A stretch of 38,250 bases of DNA, taken from NCBI GenBank assembly GCA_948684385.1, contig CAPQCU010000017.1, positions 1 through 38,250 of the forward strand, read 5' to 3'. This stretch comes from an uncultured bacterium (GTDB lineage Bacteria > Cyanobacteriota > Vampirovibrionia > Gastranaerophilales > Gastranaerophilaceae). Below the pieces are notes generated by a model. It was not told the origin of the DNA. It searched no databases and was given only the letters and a program-made list of their open reading frames with translations. The translations under genes were made by a program, and so were the position numbers. Shown piece after piece: positions 25,188 through 33,735 of the stretch; position 1 is the first letter of the stretch, and each line of letters begins with the position of its first letter.

Positions 25188-26495
25188 ATGAGTTTAAATC
25201 AATATATCAGACCGGTTACGACAGAGAGAAAAGAGAATTTAAATATTGGCGGATGTGATTTGATGGAGCTTGCCCAAAAATATGGAACTCCGCTTTATGT
25301 TATCGATGAAGCGACTTTAAGAGGTATTTGCATAGATTACAAAACAGCGTTTGCAGGATGCGCTAATATAAAAATGATGTATGCTTGCAAATCTCTTTGT
25401 ACTTCTGCGATTGCAAGAATTGTGGAAGAAGAAGGGTTCGGTTTTGATGCGGTTTCAGGCGGAGAGATTTATACGCTTTACAAATCCGGTGTTGAGATGT
25501 CAAAAGTTTTATTTAACGGGAACAATAAATCCCGCTCTGAAATTGAACTTGCGCTTGATTTAGGAGTCGGAAGATTTTCTGTTGATAATTTTTATGAAGC
25601 TGAACTTTTGAACAAAATAGCATCTGAAAAAAATCTCAAGGCTGATATTTTGCTCAGAGTAACTCCGGGGATTGAGTGTCATACGCACGAATACATTCAG
25701 ACGGGTCAAATAGATTCTAAGTTCGGGTTTGACCTCTCTCAGCTTGATGAAATAATCGGGCTTATTCAAAAACAGTATAAAAACCTTAATTTAAAAGGGC
25801 TTCACGCTCATATAGGTTCACAAATTTTTGAACTTCAATCTTATTCTGATGAGGTTGAAATTCTTGTAAAAGAGATAAAACGTATAAATGAGAAATTTGA
25901 ACTGAAGCTTGATGAAATGAATATTGGCGGCGGTCTGGGCGTAAAATATACAAGCTTTGATAATCCTCCTTCTACAGATGAGCTTGCAAAAGCTGTAGTG
26001 AGTGTATTAAAAAACTGTGAGACGGATATTTCGACTATTTATATTGAACCCGGACGGAGCGTTATTTCAACTTCCGGTGTTACTTTGTATACGGTTGGTT
26101 CTTCAAAACAGGTTCCAAATGGCAGAAAATACGTTGCTGTAGACGGAGGAATGGCGGATAATCCGCGTCCTTCAATGTATCAGGCTGAGTATACGGCAGA
26201 AGTTGTTAATAAGTCGGATGATTTTAAGAAAGAAAAAATTACAATTGCCGGCAGATACTGCGAAAGCGGGGATATTTTGATTAATGAAATTGAACTTCCT
26301 GAGCTTGAAGCCGGAGATGTGCTCTGTGTATACAATACGGGGGCTTACAATTATTCTATGGCATCAAATTATAATCGCGTAGAAAAACCTGCTATGGTAC
26401 TTGTAAATAATTCACATTCTGATATTATAGTATATAGAGAGACACTGGATAATCTCATATCACACGACAACATTCCTGATAGGTTAAGAAGATAA
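25188..26495 (+). CDS. lysA: Diaminopimelate decarboxylase
   Basis: A PLP-dependent fold III decarboxylase that makes L-lysine from meso-diaminopimelate, the last step of lysine synthesis. The PLP lysine is K68 in MMYACKSL. The GGGLGVKY segment near residue 246 binds the PLP phosphate, EPGRSVIS follows at about 288, and the cysteine of the active site is in CESGDIL near 365. Length 435 fits the family. The GAGAGG Shine-Dalgarno lies seven bases from the ATG, inside the right arm of the upstream inverted repeat, so translation may be gated by RNA structure. One base separates it from cdaA. Confidence 0.96.
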   Translation: MSLNQYIRPVTTERKENLNIGGCDLMELAQKYGTPLYVIDEATLRGICIDYKTAFAGCANIKMMYACKSLCTSAIARIVEEEGFGFDAVSGGEIYTLYKSGVEMSKVLFNGNNKSRSEIELALDLGVGRFSVDNFYEAELLNKIASEKNLKADILLRVTPGIECHTHEYIQTGQIDSKFGFDLSQLDEIIGLIQKQYKNLNLKGLHAHIGSQIFELQSYSDEVEILVKEIKRINEKFELKLDEMNIGGGLGVKYTSFDNPPSTDELAKAVVSVLKNCETDISTIYIEPGRSVISTSGVTLYTVGSSKQVPNGRKYVAVDGGMADNPRPSMYQAEYTAEVVNKSDDFKKEKITIAGRYCESGDILINEIELPELEAGDVLCVYNTGAYNYSMASNYNRVEKPAMVLVNNSHSDIIVYRETLDNLISHDNIPDRLRR

Positions 26496-26496
26496 G

Positions 26497-27384
26497 ATGG
26501 ACGCGCTAATTTCACTAATTCAAGATATTATAAGCCCGCTTCAATGGTCTTTGAACTGGGTAAATATTCTTGAAATTGCGTTTATCGGAATTACTCTTCT
26601 TGTTTTTTACAAAAAATTTATCAAGAATACTCAAGCGGAAAAGCTTGTTAAAGGTATATTTTTCCTCGTTTTTGCGTGGATTTTTAGCGAAATTCTTATT
26701 CTTATCGACTTGAGAATAATCGGAGTTTTCTTAAAATCTCTTGTAACTCTGATTGCATTAAGCTTGATTGTAATTTTCCAGCCGGAGCTGAGACGTTTTC
26801 TCGGATATCTCGGTCAGCCGGGGTTTATTAGAAGAACGCTGTTTTCAACTTGTTCATACAGAGAAGCTGAAATCAACGAAATTGATGTTATCAAAGAAAT
26901 TATTGAGGCTGTAAAATATTTAACAAAAACTAAAACAGGGGCTTTGATTGTTTTTCAAAAAGAAATGAGTGCAGGAGTTTATTCTGATGTCGGAACAAAG
27001 CTCGATGCATTGATTTCAACAGAGCTGATTTTAACTATATTCCACCCGAATACACCGCTTCACGACGGTGCAATGGTTATTGAAAATAACAGAATTCATT
27101 CCGCAGGTGTGCTTCTTCCGTTGACAGAAGACCCAAAACTCAGTTGGAAATACGGAACACGTCACAGAGCAGCAATCGGGATGTCAGAAGTTTCTGACGC
27201 TGCTTGTCTTGTTGTTTCGGAAGAAACCGGAGATGTTTCAATTACGATGGATGGAATGCTTAAAAAATACGAAGATTTAATGACTTTAAAAACAGATTTA
27301 GAGTCTATTCTGGGTATTAAGCCGAAAGAAGAAGCTGTTGAGAAGCATAAGAATATTTTTGATATGTTAAGAGGAAAAAATTAG
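26497..27384 (+). CDS. cdaA: Diadenylate cyclase CdaA
   Basis: Makes cyclic di-AMP from two ATP, a second messenger for potassium, osmotic and cell-wall control. Three N-terminal membrane helices lie in residues about 18-95 (IAFIGITLLVFYKKF, GIFFLVFAWIF, TLIALSLIVIF). The DAC domain follows, with both signature motifs: DGAMVI near residue 190 and RHRAAIG near 222. Length 295 matches CdaA/DacA rather than DisA. It starts one base after the lysA stop, so the two are cotranscribed. The usual CdaR and GlmM neighbours are absent from this spot. Confidence 0.95.
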   Translation: MDALISLIQDIISPLQWSLNWVNILEIAFIGITLLVFYKKFIKNTQAEKLVKGIFFLVFAWIFSEILILIDLRIIGVFLKSLVTLIALSLIVIFQPELRRFLGYLGQPGFIRRTLFSTCSYREAEINEIDVIKEIIEAVKYLTKTKTGALIVFQKEMSAGVYSDVGTKLDALISTELILTIFHPNTPLHDGAMVIENNRIHSAGVLLPLTEDPKLSWKYGTRHRAAIGMSEVSDAACLVVSEETGDVSITMDGMLKKYEDLMTLKTDLESILGIKPKEEAVEKHKNIFDMLRGKN

Positions 27385-27387
27385 TCA

Positions 27388-28278
27388 ATGTTTTTTGCAA
27401 AGAAGAAACCGGAGCCGATTAAAAAAACAACGAGTGAAGTTGTAAGAGAGTATTTAGGAAAAGCATTTTTTATAACAGTCGGAGCTTTTATCGTAGCTGT
27501 AGGTTTAGAAATGTTTTTACTGCCGAATAAAATTATCGACGGCGGGGTTATCGGTATTTCAATGATGGTTTCATATTTGACAAAATGGAACTTAGGTTTG
27601 CTGATTTTTTGTATAAATATACCTTTTATTTTGATGGCTTTAAAAAATCTGGGGCACAAATTTGTTATCCAGACTTTTTTTGCAACTGCTATGCTGGCTC
27701 TTGCAACAAATTTGTGCCACGGAATACAGGCGACTGAAGATTTGCTGCTTGCAACTGTTTTTGGCGGTATAATTCTCGGGTTCGGAGTAGGTTTGATTTT
27801 AAGAAATAATGCATCTTTAGATGGCACAGAGATGGTTTCTATTAATCTTTCCAAGAAATTGAAAGTAATTTCTGTCGGTGAGCTTTTGATGTGTATTAAC
27901 TTATTTATTTATATGGGTGCAGGGTTTCTTTACGGATGGGATAGAGCTTTGTATTCAATTTTGACTTATTATATAGCTTCAAAAGTTATAGATTCTGTAC
28001 TTGAAGGTCTGGATAAAGCTAAATCTGTTAGAATTGTTTCTGATTATCATAAAGAAATAGGAAACGCTATAATGAAAGATTTAGATGTAAGTGTTACTTA
28101 TATGAAGACTCTTGGCGGGTACTCAAGACAGGAAAAGATTTTGACTTATTGCGTAGTAAATAAGTTTGAGATGGCAAGGTTAAAAGAGCTTGTGCATACG
28201 ATTGACCCGAGAGCATTTCTTGTGACAGAAGATGTTCACGAGGTTGAAGGCGTAAGGGTGAAAAAGAATAAACACTAG
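27388..28278 (+). CDS. YitT family membrane protein
   Basis: An integral membrane protein of unproven function. Residues about 25-205 carry five or so hydrophobic helices in the DUF161/YitT pattern (AFFITVGAFIVAVGLEMFLL, IIDGGVIGISMM, GIILGFGVGLILRNNASLDGT). The C-terminal 80 residues form the soluble DUF2179 domain (LDVSVTYMKTLGGYSRQEK, RAFLVTEDVHEVEGVRV). Length 296 is standard. Only three bases separate it from cdaA, so it is in the same operon. Its link to c-di-AMP is by position only. Transporter roles have been guessed for the family but are not shown here. Confidence 0.9.
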   Translation: MFFAKKKPEPIKKTTSEVVREYLGKAFFITVGAFIVAVGLEMFLLPNKIIDGGVIGISMMVSYLTKWNLGLLIFCINIPFILMALKNLGHKFVIQTFFATAMLALATNLCHGIQATEDLLLATVFGGIILGFGVGLILRNNASLDGTEMVSINLSKKLKVISVGELLMCINLFIYMGAGFLYGWDRALYSILTYYIASKVIDSVLEGLDKAKSVRIVSDYHKEIGNAIMKDLDVSVTYMKTLGGYSRQEKILTYCVVNKFEMARLKELVHTIDPRAFLVTEDVHEVEGVRVKKNKH

Positions 28279-28329
28279 AAATATATCGTAAAATATTATA
28301 TAATCTTTAATATTAAGAGAGGAATAAGA

Positions 28330-28674
28330 ATGCCAAACAAAGATATGATACCGGTTGAAGTAATAATTTTAACAGATACAGATGATATTAAGGGAACAGT
28401 TTACGTTTCTACAAATGTAGCTGCTAATAGACAGCTTACAGAGCTTTTGAATGATGGTAACAGAAGATTTTTAGCTGTTACTAATGTTGAGATTTATGCT
28501 AAAAATTCCAACCAGCCTCCAAAGAGATACGAGTTTTTGGAAATTCACATGGACTCCATTAGAATGGTTCATCCGATATCTCAGGCATTGTTTAGAGAAA
28601 GCCCTAAGACTCAGGAAGATATTGCAAGGTTTAGAGAGCTTAGAGCTAAGTTGAACCAAACAAAACCATTTTGA
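28330..28674 (+). CDS. Conserved small protein of unknown function (114 aa)
   Basis: A short, probably beta-rich soluble protein: MIPVEVIILTDTDDIKGTVYVS, a QLTELLNDGNRRFLAVTNVEIY segment and a VHP-containing C-terminal part followed by a charged helix. The pattern of a strand pair, a 'disFLN...F.alTNv' helix and a strand recalls the DUF6812-type family, from memory only. No catalytic motif is seen. AGAGAGGAA precedes the ATG and a TATAAT lies at 28299-28304, though without a clear -35. It is followed directly by a strong terminator, so it ends the lysA-cdaA-yitT transcription unit or forms its own. Confidence 0.65.
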   Translation: MPNKDMIPVEVIILTDTDDIKGTVYVSTNVAANRQLTELLNDGNRRFLAVTNVEIYAKNSNQPPKRYEFLEIHMDSIRMVHPISQALFRESPKTQEDIARFRELRAKLNQTKPF

Positions 28675-28676
28675 TA

Positions 28677-28706
28677 AAAAAGACCTTCTTTTAAGAAGGT
28701 CTTTTT
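28677..28706 (+). terminator. Strong rho-independent terminator
   Basis: AAAAGACCTTCTT and its complement AAGAAGGTCTTTT form a long stem (arms 28677-28690 and 28693-28706) with A-rich 5' and T-rich 3' sides, starting three bases after the stop codon. The A/T symmetry means it could work in both directions, but only the plus-strand gene lies close. Confidence 0.92.
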
Positions 28707-28794
28707 ATATTAACTTTTGTAAAAAAAATTTTAGAAAACCTAAAGTTTTTTCATCTTTTGCCGATATATAATCTGAAAGGATGGTAAAGGTAAG

Positions 28795-29769
28795 ATGTCA
28801 GAACCTATTTTTATTAAAAACTTGAAAGGCCTTGAGAAAATTATCGCTAAAAAATGCGATAAAGACGGTAATGGGAAACTCGAAAAGACTGATAGTTTTG
28901 ATGAAATTAGTCTTTTTGATTCAATGAAAAACAAGTTAATTAAAGGAAAAGAAAACTCTTCTATATTTAATAACCAATATATAGCAGAGCGTGATGCTAC
29001 TTATGTTGCACCGAAGTTTATGCCTAAGCCTGTGCAGGTAAAAGAAGTGCAAAAGAAAGCAAACAATGATATTGTAAAAATTTCATCATTGATTGAAGCA
29101 GAAATAAAGAAGAAAGGTGGAGATATTTCAGAGATTGACGTTCTATACTGGGCAGATAGAATAAATCGGGTTTCTAAGAAATATAATTTCCCTTCTGAAC
29201 TTTTAACAGCGATTATCGCTAAAGAATCTACTTTTAAAAAGAATATTGACTCTGCAAGTGGCAAAGGTCCTATGGGAGTTACCGGCATTGCGTGCCGTGC
29301 ATTTTTCCCGGGTGCAAAAGGAAGTTGGCATGATATTTATAAACAGATGAATGAACCTTTGTTAAACGATATTTTATATAAGAAAGATGACAACGGAAAC
29401 TTTGTTAAAGATGCTAAAGGTAATTATGTTTTTAAATATAATTCTGCCGAGGAGCTTAGAGATGCTTGTGCAAAAGACGATGAGCTTGGTATTATGGTAG
29501 GTCTGTTGAGCTTTGAAATGAACTATGTCTGTGCAGTTGCAAATAAATATTATGTAGGTAAAACATGGCAGACTGCTCCGAAAGCAATAGAAGCTCTTAA
29601 AAATGATAGTTTGGATATTAATGAAATTGATAACCGAAATCTAATTAAAACTGCATTAAAAAATTATAACTCGGTATTTTCATCTTATGCTCCTACTATT
29701 ATAGATACTTTACAAAGACACGGAATAAAGTTTGAAGAACTTGATATTATAGGAAAAGTTAGAGTATAA
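28795..29769 (+). CDS. EF-hand plus lytic-transglycosylase-like protein
   Basis: Residues 22-33 (DKDGNGKLEKTD) form a complete EF-hand loop with ligands D22, D24, N26, K28 backbone, E30 and D33, suggesting calcium binding. Residues 118-250 resemble an SLT/goose-lysozyme-type domain: YNFPSELLTAIIAKESTF with likely catalytic E144, then SGKGPMGVTGI in place of the usual S-x-GAxGLMQ. Such enzymes cleave peptidoglycan glycan strands. There is no signal peptide, so it must leave by another route (for example the flagellar export system, where muramidases clear the wall for the rod) or act on entering material. The last 11 bases overlap the convergent mannosidase gene. AAAGG precedes the ATG. Confidence 0.72.
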   Translation: MSEPIFIKNLKGLEKIIAKKCDKDGNGKLEKTDSFDEISLFDSMKNKLIKGKENSSIFNNQYIAERDATYVAPKFMPKPVQVKEVQKKANNDIVKISSLIEAEIKKKGGDISEIDVLYWADRINRVSKKYNFPSELLTAIIAKESTFKKNIDSASGKGPMGVTGIACRAFFPGAKGSWHDIYKQMNEPLLNDILYKKDDNGNFVKDAKGNYVFKYNSAEELRDACAKDDELGIMVGLLSFEMNYVCAVANKYYVGKTWQTAPKAIEALKNDSLDINEIDNRNLIKTALKNYNSVFSSYAPTIIDTLQRHGIKFEELDIIGKVRV

Positions 29770-31864
29770 TGCTTTTAAATACCTGATTTAATACATCATT
29801 AAACGCATTATGATTTCCGAAAAATATGTGAAATTCAGCTTTATTGCGTCCGATTTGCTGTAAGCTTTCAACTTCTATTGGAGGTCCGGCAGGAGTTGTC
29901 CTTGACGGATTTTGCGGGTTGGAAATTACGCCGGTTGAACGCAAAATAGGGATGAAAACTTTATTTTCAAATACTTCGTACTGGGTTAAGCCTTTGGTGA
30001 TAACGCCTAAATTGTTTTTTTCTTCGTCAATCAAAAGTCCGCGCTGCATTGGAGCGCTATTGTTTCTGACTTCTATGCCTTTTTCTTGCGGCAGATTTTT
30101 TCTTATGTCATAAGTCGGGTCGAAGTTTCTTTTGATTAAAATGTTCATATCTTCCGAAAATACTTCGTAAATCGGCTCTGCAAGGTTAAACTGTGCGCAA
30201 AGAAGATGGTTTTTCTGTGTATTTACCCAGTCAAAATTGAAACTTAAGTAAGTTGAATGCTTGTCAAGACTTACAAAAAGCGAAACTACGTCCCATGCTC
30301 CTTCAAAATCTATCCTTAAACATACACGGGTAGCTGTTTTTAAGACTGCTCTGCTTCTTAAGATTTTTAATTCGGTTCCACTATCGTCTTGTTTGGGTCC
30401 GAAATTGTAGCTGTCACCAAGGTCTGCAAAATCAGTCAAAGAAAAACGAATGTTGTTTATATAAATAACTCCGTCTTCGATTTTTAACCCGATATTTGAG
30501 TTTTCAATTGATGTATCTGTAATTTTTAAATCTGACCGGCTGTACTCTGACATTATGTATTCAATTTCGCCGGTTTTCAGGTTTTCAATATTTGCAAGAT
30601 AAGTGTAAATATTAGTGTAATCTTCTGTTACAGGTATTCTTTGAGTGTCTGTTAAAAGGTATTTATCAAAACCTTTTCGGGTATTTACTAAATCGTACCC
30701 TTCAATCTTTTTTGTTGTCTCAAACTCAACAATTCCTGAAAAACTTTTGTCAGAAAGGTTTAGTATTTTTATATCATCAAAATGGTTTTTGAGTTTTAAC
30801 TCATCAATAATGGTGTTTGCAATTTGTTTAATTTTTTTGTATCTGATTAAGTTTTCAGCGTGAACATCATCTGTAGAACAACCGCAAATACTGTCGTGTG
30901 CTTGATTTTGGAGCAGCATTTTGTACGCGTACTCAAGAATGGTATCATATTTTGTTTCTTTTTGATGTTTTACAAACTTTGAAGTTAAGTCTAAAAGATG
31001 CGTGCATTCAATGTTTTCGCGTTTCAAATCAAGCCTTGAAGAGTAACATCCTTGAAGTGTGAATGTATTTGAGTTGTCTCGAAGTTCGTCGTTCCATTCA
31101 AATTCTTTGAACTTGCCTTCAACTCGTTTGAAGTAGTCAAAAGGCGAGCCAAGTCTTATATAATAATCATCTTTTAATATCTCGTTAACAGCTTCTATCT
31201 GGTCTATGATATCTGTTTCAACTCCCAAGTGGTCTGCTCCGATTGGAAGCAGAAGAGTATTGCCGGATTTTTCTGCGATTTTATCAAGGTTTGATTTAAG
31301 AAGCTCAGCTTTCTTTTCAACAGAAGCGTTAATTGAGAATATATCGTTAAAATACCCGCGGATTAGGTTCACTGTATCCATTCCGCACCAGGAAAATTCT
31401 GACGGTGTATTTGTTGGCACACCGCGCCAGACCATACATTTATCAATGCCGTAGTCTCTTAGGATATCAACAACATTTTGTGAATGTCCGAATGTGTCTG
31501 CGAGATAAGCTATGTAATCATTGCATCCGAATTTTTGTGCTGTTTTAATCCCTATTTCAAGGTTTTTAGAAAAACAAGTTTTATCAGTTAAAAACTCATC
31601 AACAAGGCAGTAAAATGGACCGATAAAAAGTTTTTTACGTCTAATTAGAGTGCGGATAAGCTCTTCTTTTTCAGGACGCATTTCAAGATAATCTTCAATC
31701 GCGCTAACCTGACCGTCAAAATAAAAACATGGAATTTTATTTTTAGAAAGCATTTCAAGAACGTTGTCAAAAACTCTTAGAAGCCGCAATCTAAAAATTT
31801 CATACTCTCTATACCATTCTCTGTCCCAGTGTGTATGCAAATAAGCAATAACGTGTTTTCTCAT
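29759..31864 (-). CDS. Glycoside hydrolase family 38 alpha-mannosidase
   Basis: Hydrolyses alpha-linked mannose by a retaining, zinc-dependent mechanism. Motifs: the zinc site HTHWDREW at residues 10-17, GPFYCLVDE at 82-90, the nucleophile D123 in LADTFGHSQN, and AHDSICGCSTDD near 322, also a zinc-site segment. No signal peptide is present, so it acts in the cytosol, perhaps on mannosyl-glycerate or short glycans taken up. At 701 residues it is shorter than many GH38 enzymes, mainly in the C-terminal beta domain. The region upstream has TATTAT so near the ATG that its leader would be very short. It is convergent with, and overlaps by 11 bases, the preceding gene. Confidence 0.92.
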   Translation of the reverse strand: MRKHVIAYLHTHWDREWYREYEIFRLRLLRVFDNVLEMLSKNKIPCFYFDGQVSAIEDYLEMRPEKEELIRTLIRRKKLFIGPFYCLVDEFLTDKTCFSKNLEIGIKTAQKFGCNDYIAYLADTFGHSQNVVDILRDYGIDKCMVWRGVPTNTPSEFSWCGMDTVNLIRGYFNDIFSINASVEKKAELLKSNLDKIAEKSGNTLLLPIGADHLGVETDIIDQIEAVNEILKDDYYIRLGSPFDYFKRVEGKFKEFEWNDELRDNSNTFTLQGCYSSRLDLKRENIECTHLLDLTSKFVKHQKETKYDTILEYAYKMLLQNQAHDSICGCSTDDVHAENLIRYKKIKQIANTIIDELKLKNHFDDIKILNLSDKSFSGIVEFETTKKIEGYDLVNTRKGFDKYLLTDTQRIPVTEDYTNIYTYLANIENLKTGEIEYIMSEYSRSDLKITDTSIENSNIGLKIEDGVIYINNIRFSLTDFADLGDSYNFGPKQDDSGTELKILRSRAVLKTATRVCLRIDFEGAWDVVSLFVSLDKHSTYLSFNFDWVNTQKNHLLCAQFNLAEPIYEVFSEDMNILIKRNFDPTYDIRKNLPQEKGIEVRNNSAPMQRGLLIDEEKNNLGVITKGLTQYEVFENKVFIPILRSTGVISNPQNPSRTTPAGPPIEVESLQQIGRNKAEFHIFFGNHNAFNDVLNQVFKSIIL

Positions 31865-31958
31865 ACGATTTATAATACCTTAAATATGCGTCTAGAGCAA
31901 ACGTATGATTTTTTTTTTGATATTCTAAAGTAATTCTCTAATTAAGTCGTTTTATATA

Positions 31959-31986
31959 TTGACTTTGCCTTTCGGGGCATTAAATA
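31959..31986 (+). promoter_or_regulatory. Promoter candidate for the MGMAASQAR protein gene
   Basis: TTGACT (31959-31964) and TAAATA (31981-31986) are 16 bases apart, followed by a short leader and ACAGGAG before the ATG at 32019. TTGACT is a close -35 match; the -10 is moderate. Confidence 0.5.
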
Positions 31987-32018
31987 AAAGACAAGTAATT
32001 TAACAGGAGATTTGCGCT

Positions 32019-33578
32019 ATGGGTATGGCAGCTTCACAGGCAAGATATCTGGCACTAACAGCAAGAAAGACTAATACAGAATGGGAAGGTCAGCAGATAA
32101 ATCAAGCGAGAACAGCGCTTGCAAACCAGAGTGCAAATTTGTTTAACCGTCTTTTAGGACTTGAAGTTCCTAATGCTCCTAAGACTACTGATTATACAGA
32201 AATCCAGTATTCTTTTTCCGACGGCGATAATGAGTCTGTAATTGACAGCTGGCAGCAGCTTTCTTCTGCAAATCCTGATTATAATTATATTGTAAACCAC
32301 TATTACATGGCAAAAGTTTATACAGGCTCGAAGAAACAGCTTGAAGATCCGCAGGTCCATACCGGAAATGAAGTTGTAGAAAATCAGTTTGTAAACCCTT
32401 CTGTTGTTTGGAACGATGACGGTACCTGCACTGTTACGTTTCCTAATGGAGCAACAACTACTCTTGGTGAAATTACAAATGAGAAGACTGAAAAAGATGA
32501 TAAGCTGACGGTTGAGTTTAATGATTTTGCAAAAGCAAAAGATTTGGCCTATGAAGCGGGAGCAATTCCTGCCGGAGAAGTTTACGGATATCAGGATGCA
32601 AGCGGAACATGGCATTTCTTTTTAAAGGAAGAAGTTGATGCTATTGATGAGATGAAGCCGGAAGTTTCATTAGACCCGCTTAATAATACTTATACAATTA
32701 CAACTGCTGACGGCAAAGAAACGATTACTTATGAGCCTCTGGAAGAAATCGAGCAGGATAAAAAGTTCGAAACAGCACTTGCAGAGTTTAAAGATGCAAT
32801 GAAAGCTTCCGGTAAAGAAGTCAGTGACGATAATATTTATGCACACCATGACGCTGACGGTAACTGGCATTTCTTTGTTCCTGATGATTTAGAAAATCCG
32901 GTTGAATACACTTCCGAACAAAGTATGTGGATTGGAAACTGCAAAGCATCCGAACTTACTTCGTTTGATAAGGATCAGGCTGCAGAGCTGGCACAGGTTT
33001 TGCGCGATTGTCCGGAATCTTCTATCAGCCAGTATTTATCGTTTGATAGCAACGGTAATTTGATTTATAACGGGCAGGGAATTTATACGTTTAAGATGAA
33101 TGGAAAAACGTATTTTACGACAGAAGCTGATTTATACCACTGTATGAACACAGCGTATGAGTCTCCTGAAAAACCTATTGATATTCAAAACAGGCTTAAT
33201 TATTATAACGCTTCTTATATTGATAAGAAAATCGAAGGTACAAACCATGCGCTTCTGGAAACAGACGGTAACGGAAGATTTACTTCTGTGAAATTTGATA
33301 ACGACAGTGTAGTTTATACGCTTAATGTTGAAACAGTTACGGATGAAGCTGCTTACAAAGATGCAATGAATGAGTATTTGTATAAAAAAGAGCAGTACGA
33401 AAAAACTATTGCTGATATTAACGCGCAGACTTCTATTATTCAGCAGGAGGATAGAACTCTTGAGCTGCGCTTAAAACAGCTTGACACTGAACAAAATGCG
33501 CTTTCGACCGAAATGGATGCTGTTAAGAAAGTTATCAAAGATAATGTTGAGAAAACTTTCAAAACTTTCAGCGATTAG
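32019..33578 (+). CDS. Repeat-containing protein with helical ends, possible exported/flagellar-substrate-like
   Basis: The N-terminus MGMAASQARYLALTARKTN with a helix to about residue 48, and the C-terminal coiled coil from about 445 to 519 (TLELRLKQLDTEQNALSTEM), enclose a variable centre. The centre has two tandem repeats, about 128-205 and 213-291, each a beta pair, a charged helix, and a Y-x-x-x-DA-x-G-x-WHFF ending. The start resembles a protein type I associate with Gastranaerophilales genomes. Helical ends around a variable middle are also the plan of flagellin-like and other type III substrates. No signal peptide is seen. Function unknown; surface or secreted protein is inference. 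Its TAG is followed by a G8 tract and TAAAT. Confidence 0.65.
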   Translation: MGMAASQARYLALTARKTNTEWEGQQINQARTALANQSANLFNRLLGLEVPNAPKTTDYTEIQYSFSDGDNESVIDSWQQLSSANPDYNYIVNHYYMAKVYTGSKKQLEDPQVHTGNEVVENQFVNPSVVWNDDGTCTVTFPNGATTTLGEITNEKTEKDDKLTVEFNDFAKAKDLAYEAGAIPAGEVYGYQDASGTWHFFLKEEVDAIDEMKPEVSLDPLNNTYTITTADGKETITYEPLEEIEQDKKFETALAEFKDAMKASGKEVSDDNIYAHHDADGNWHFFVPDDLENPVEYTSEQSMWIGNCKASELTSFDKDQAAELAQVLRDCPESSISQYLSFDSNGNLIYNGQGIYTFKMNGKTYFTTEADLYHCMNTAYESPEKPIDIQNRLNYYNASYIDKKIEGTNHALLETDGNGRFTSVKFDNDSVVYTLNVETVTDEAAYKDAMNEYLYKKEQYEKTIADINAQTSIIQQEDRTLELRLKQLDTEQNALSTEMDAVKKVIKDNVEKTFKTFSD

Positions 33579-33585
33579 GGGGGGG
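33578..33585 (+). repeat. G8 homopolymer at a stop codon
   Basis: Eight G bases start with the last base of the TAG stop of the preceding gene, then TAAAT follows. The same run, as C8, appears at 18062-18069 inside a related element. Runs of this length in an AT-rich genome are prone to length change. Confidence 0.7.
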
Positions 33586-33690
33586 TAAATATATTTGACT
33601 TATTTTAGGGCTACTGATTCTTTTATCACATCTATCAACACCCGTCAAATATTCCTGCAAATATTTGATATACATATCCAATTCGTGTAG

Positions 33691-33696
33691 TATAAT
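33691..33696 (+). promoter_or_regulatory. -10 element before ctpA
   Basis: A perfect TATAAT lies 40 bases before the ctpA ATG. TTGATA at 33665-33670 would be spaced 20 bases away, which is long, so the -35 is uncertain. GAGGAG at about 33719-33724 is the ribosome site. Confidence 0.4.
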
Positions 33697-33735
33697 ATAA
33701 AAGGCGCTTTTGAATTAAGAGGAGTGTAGAAATTT

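Noticed and set aside
27381..27854. Minus-strand open frame of 157 codons opposite yitT
   Set aside because: The plus strand encodes a clear YitT-family membrane protein, while the minus frame has no family features.
32154..32615. Minus-strand open frame of 153 codons inside the repeat protein gene
   Set aside because: Cys/Ile/Arg-rich translation typical of a shadow frame, and the plus-strand gene is well supported by ribosome site and promoter.
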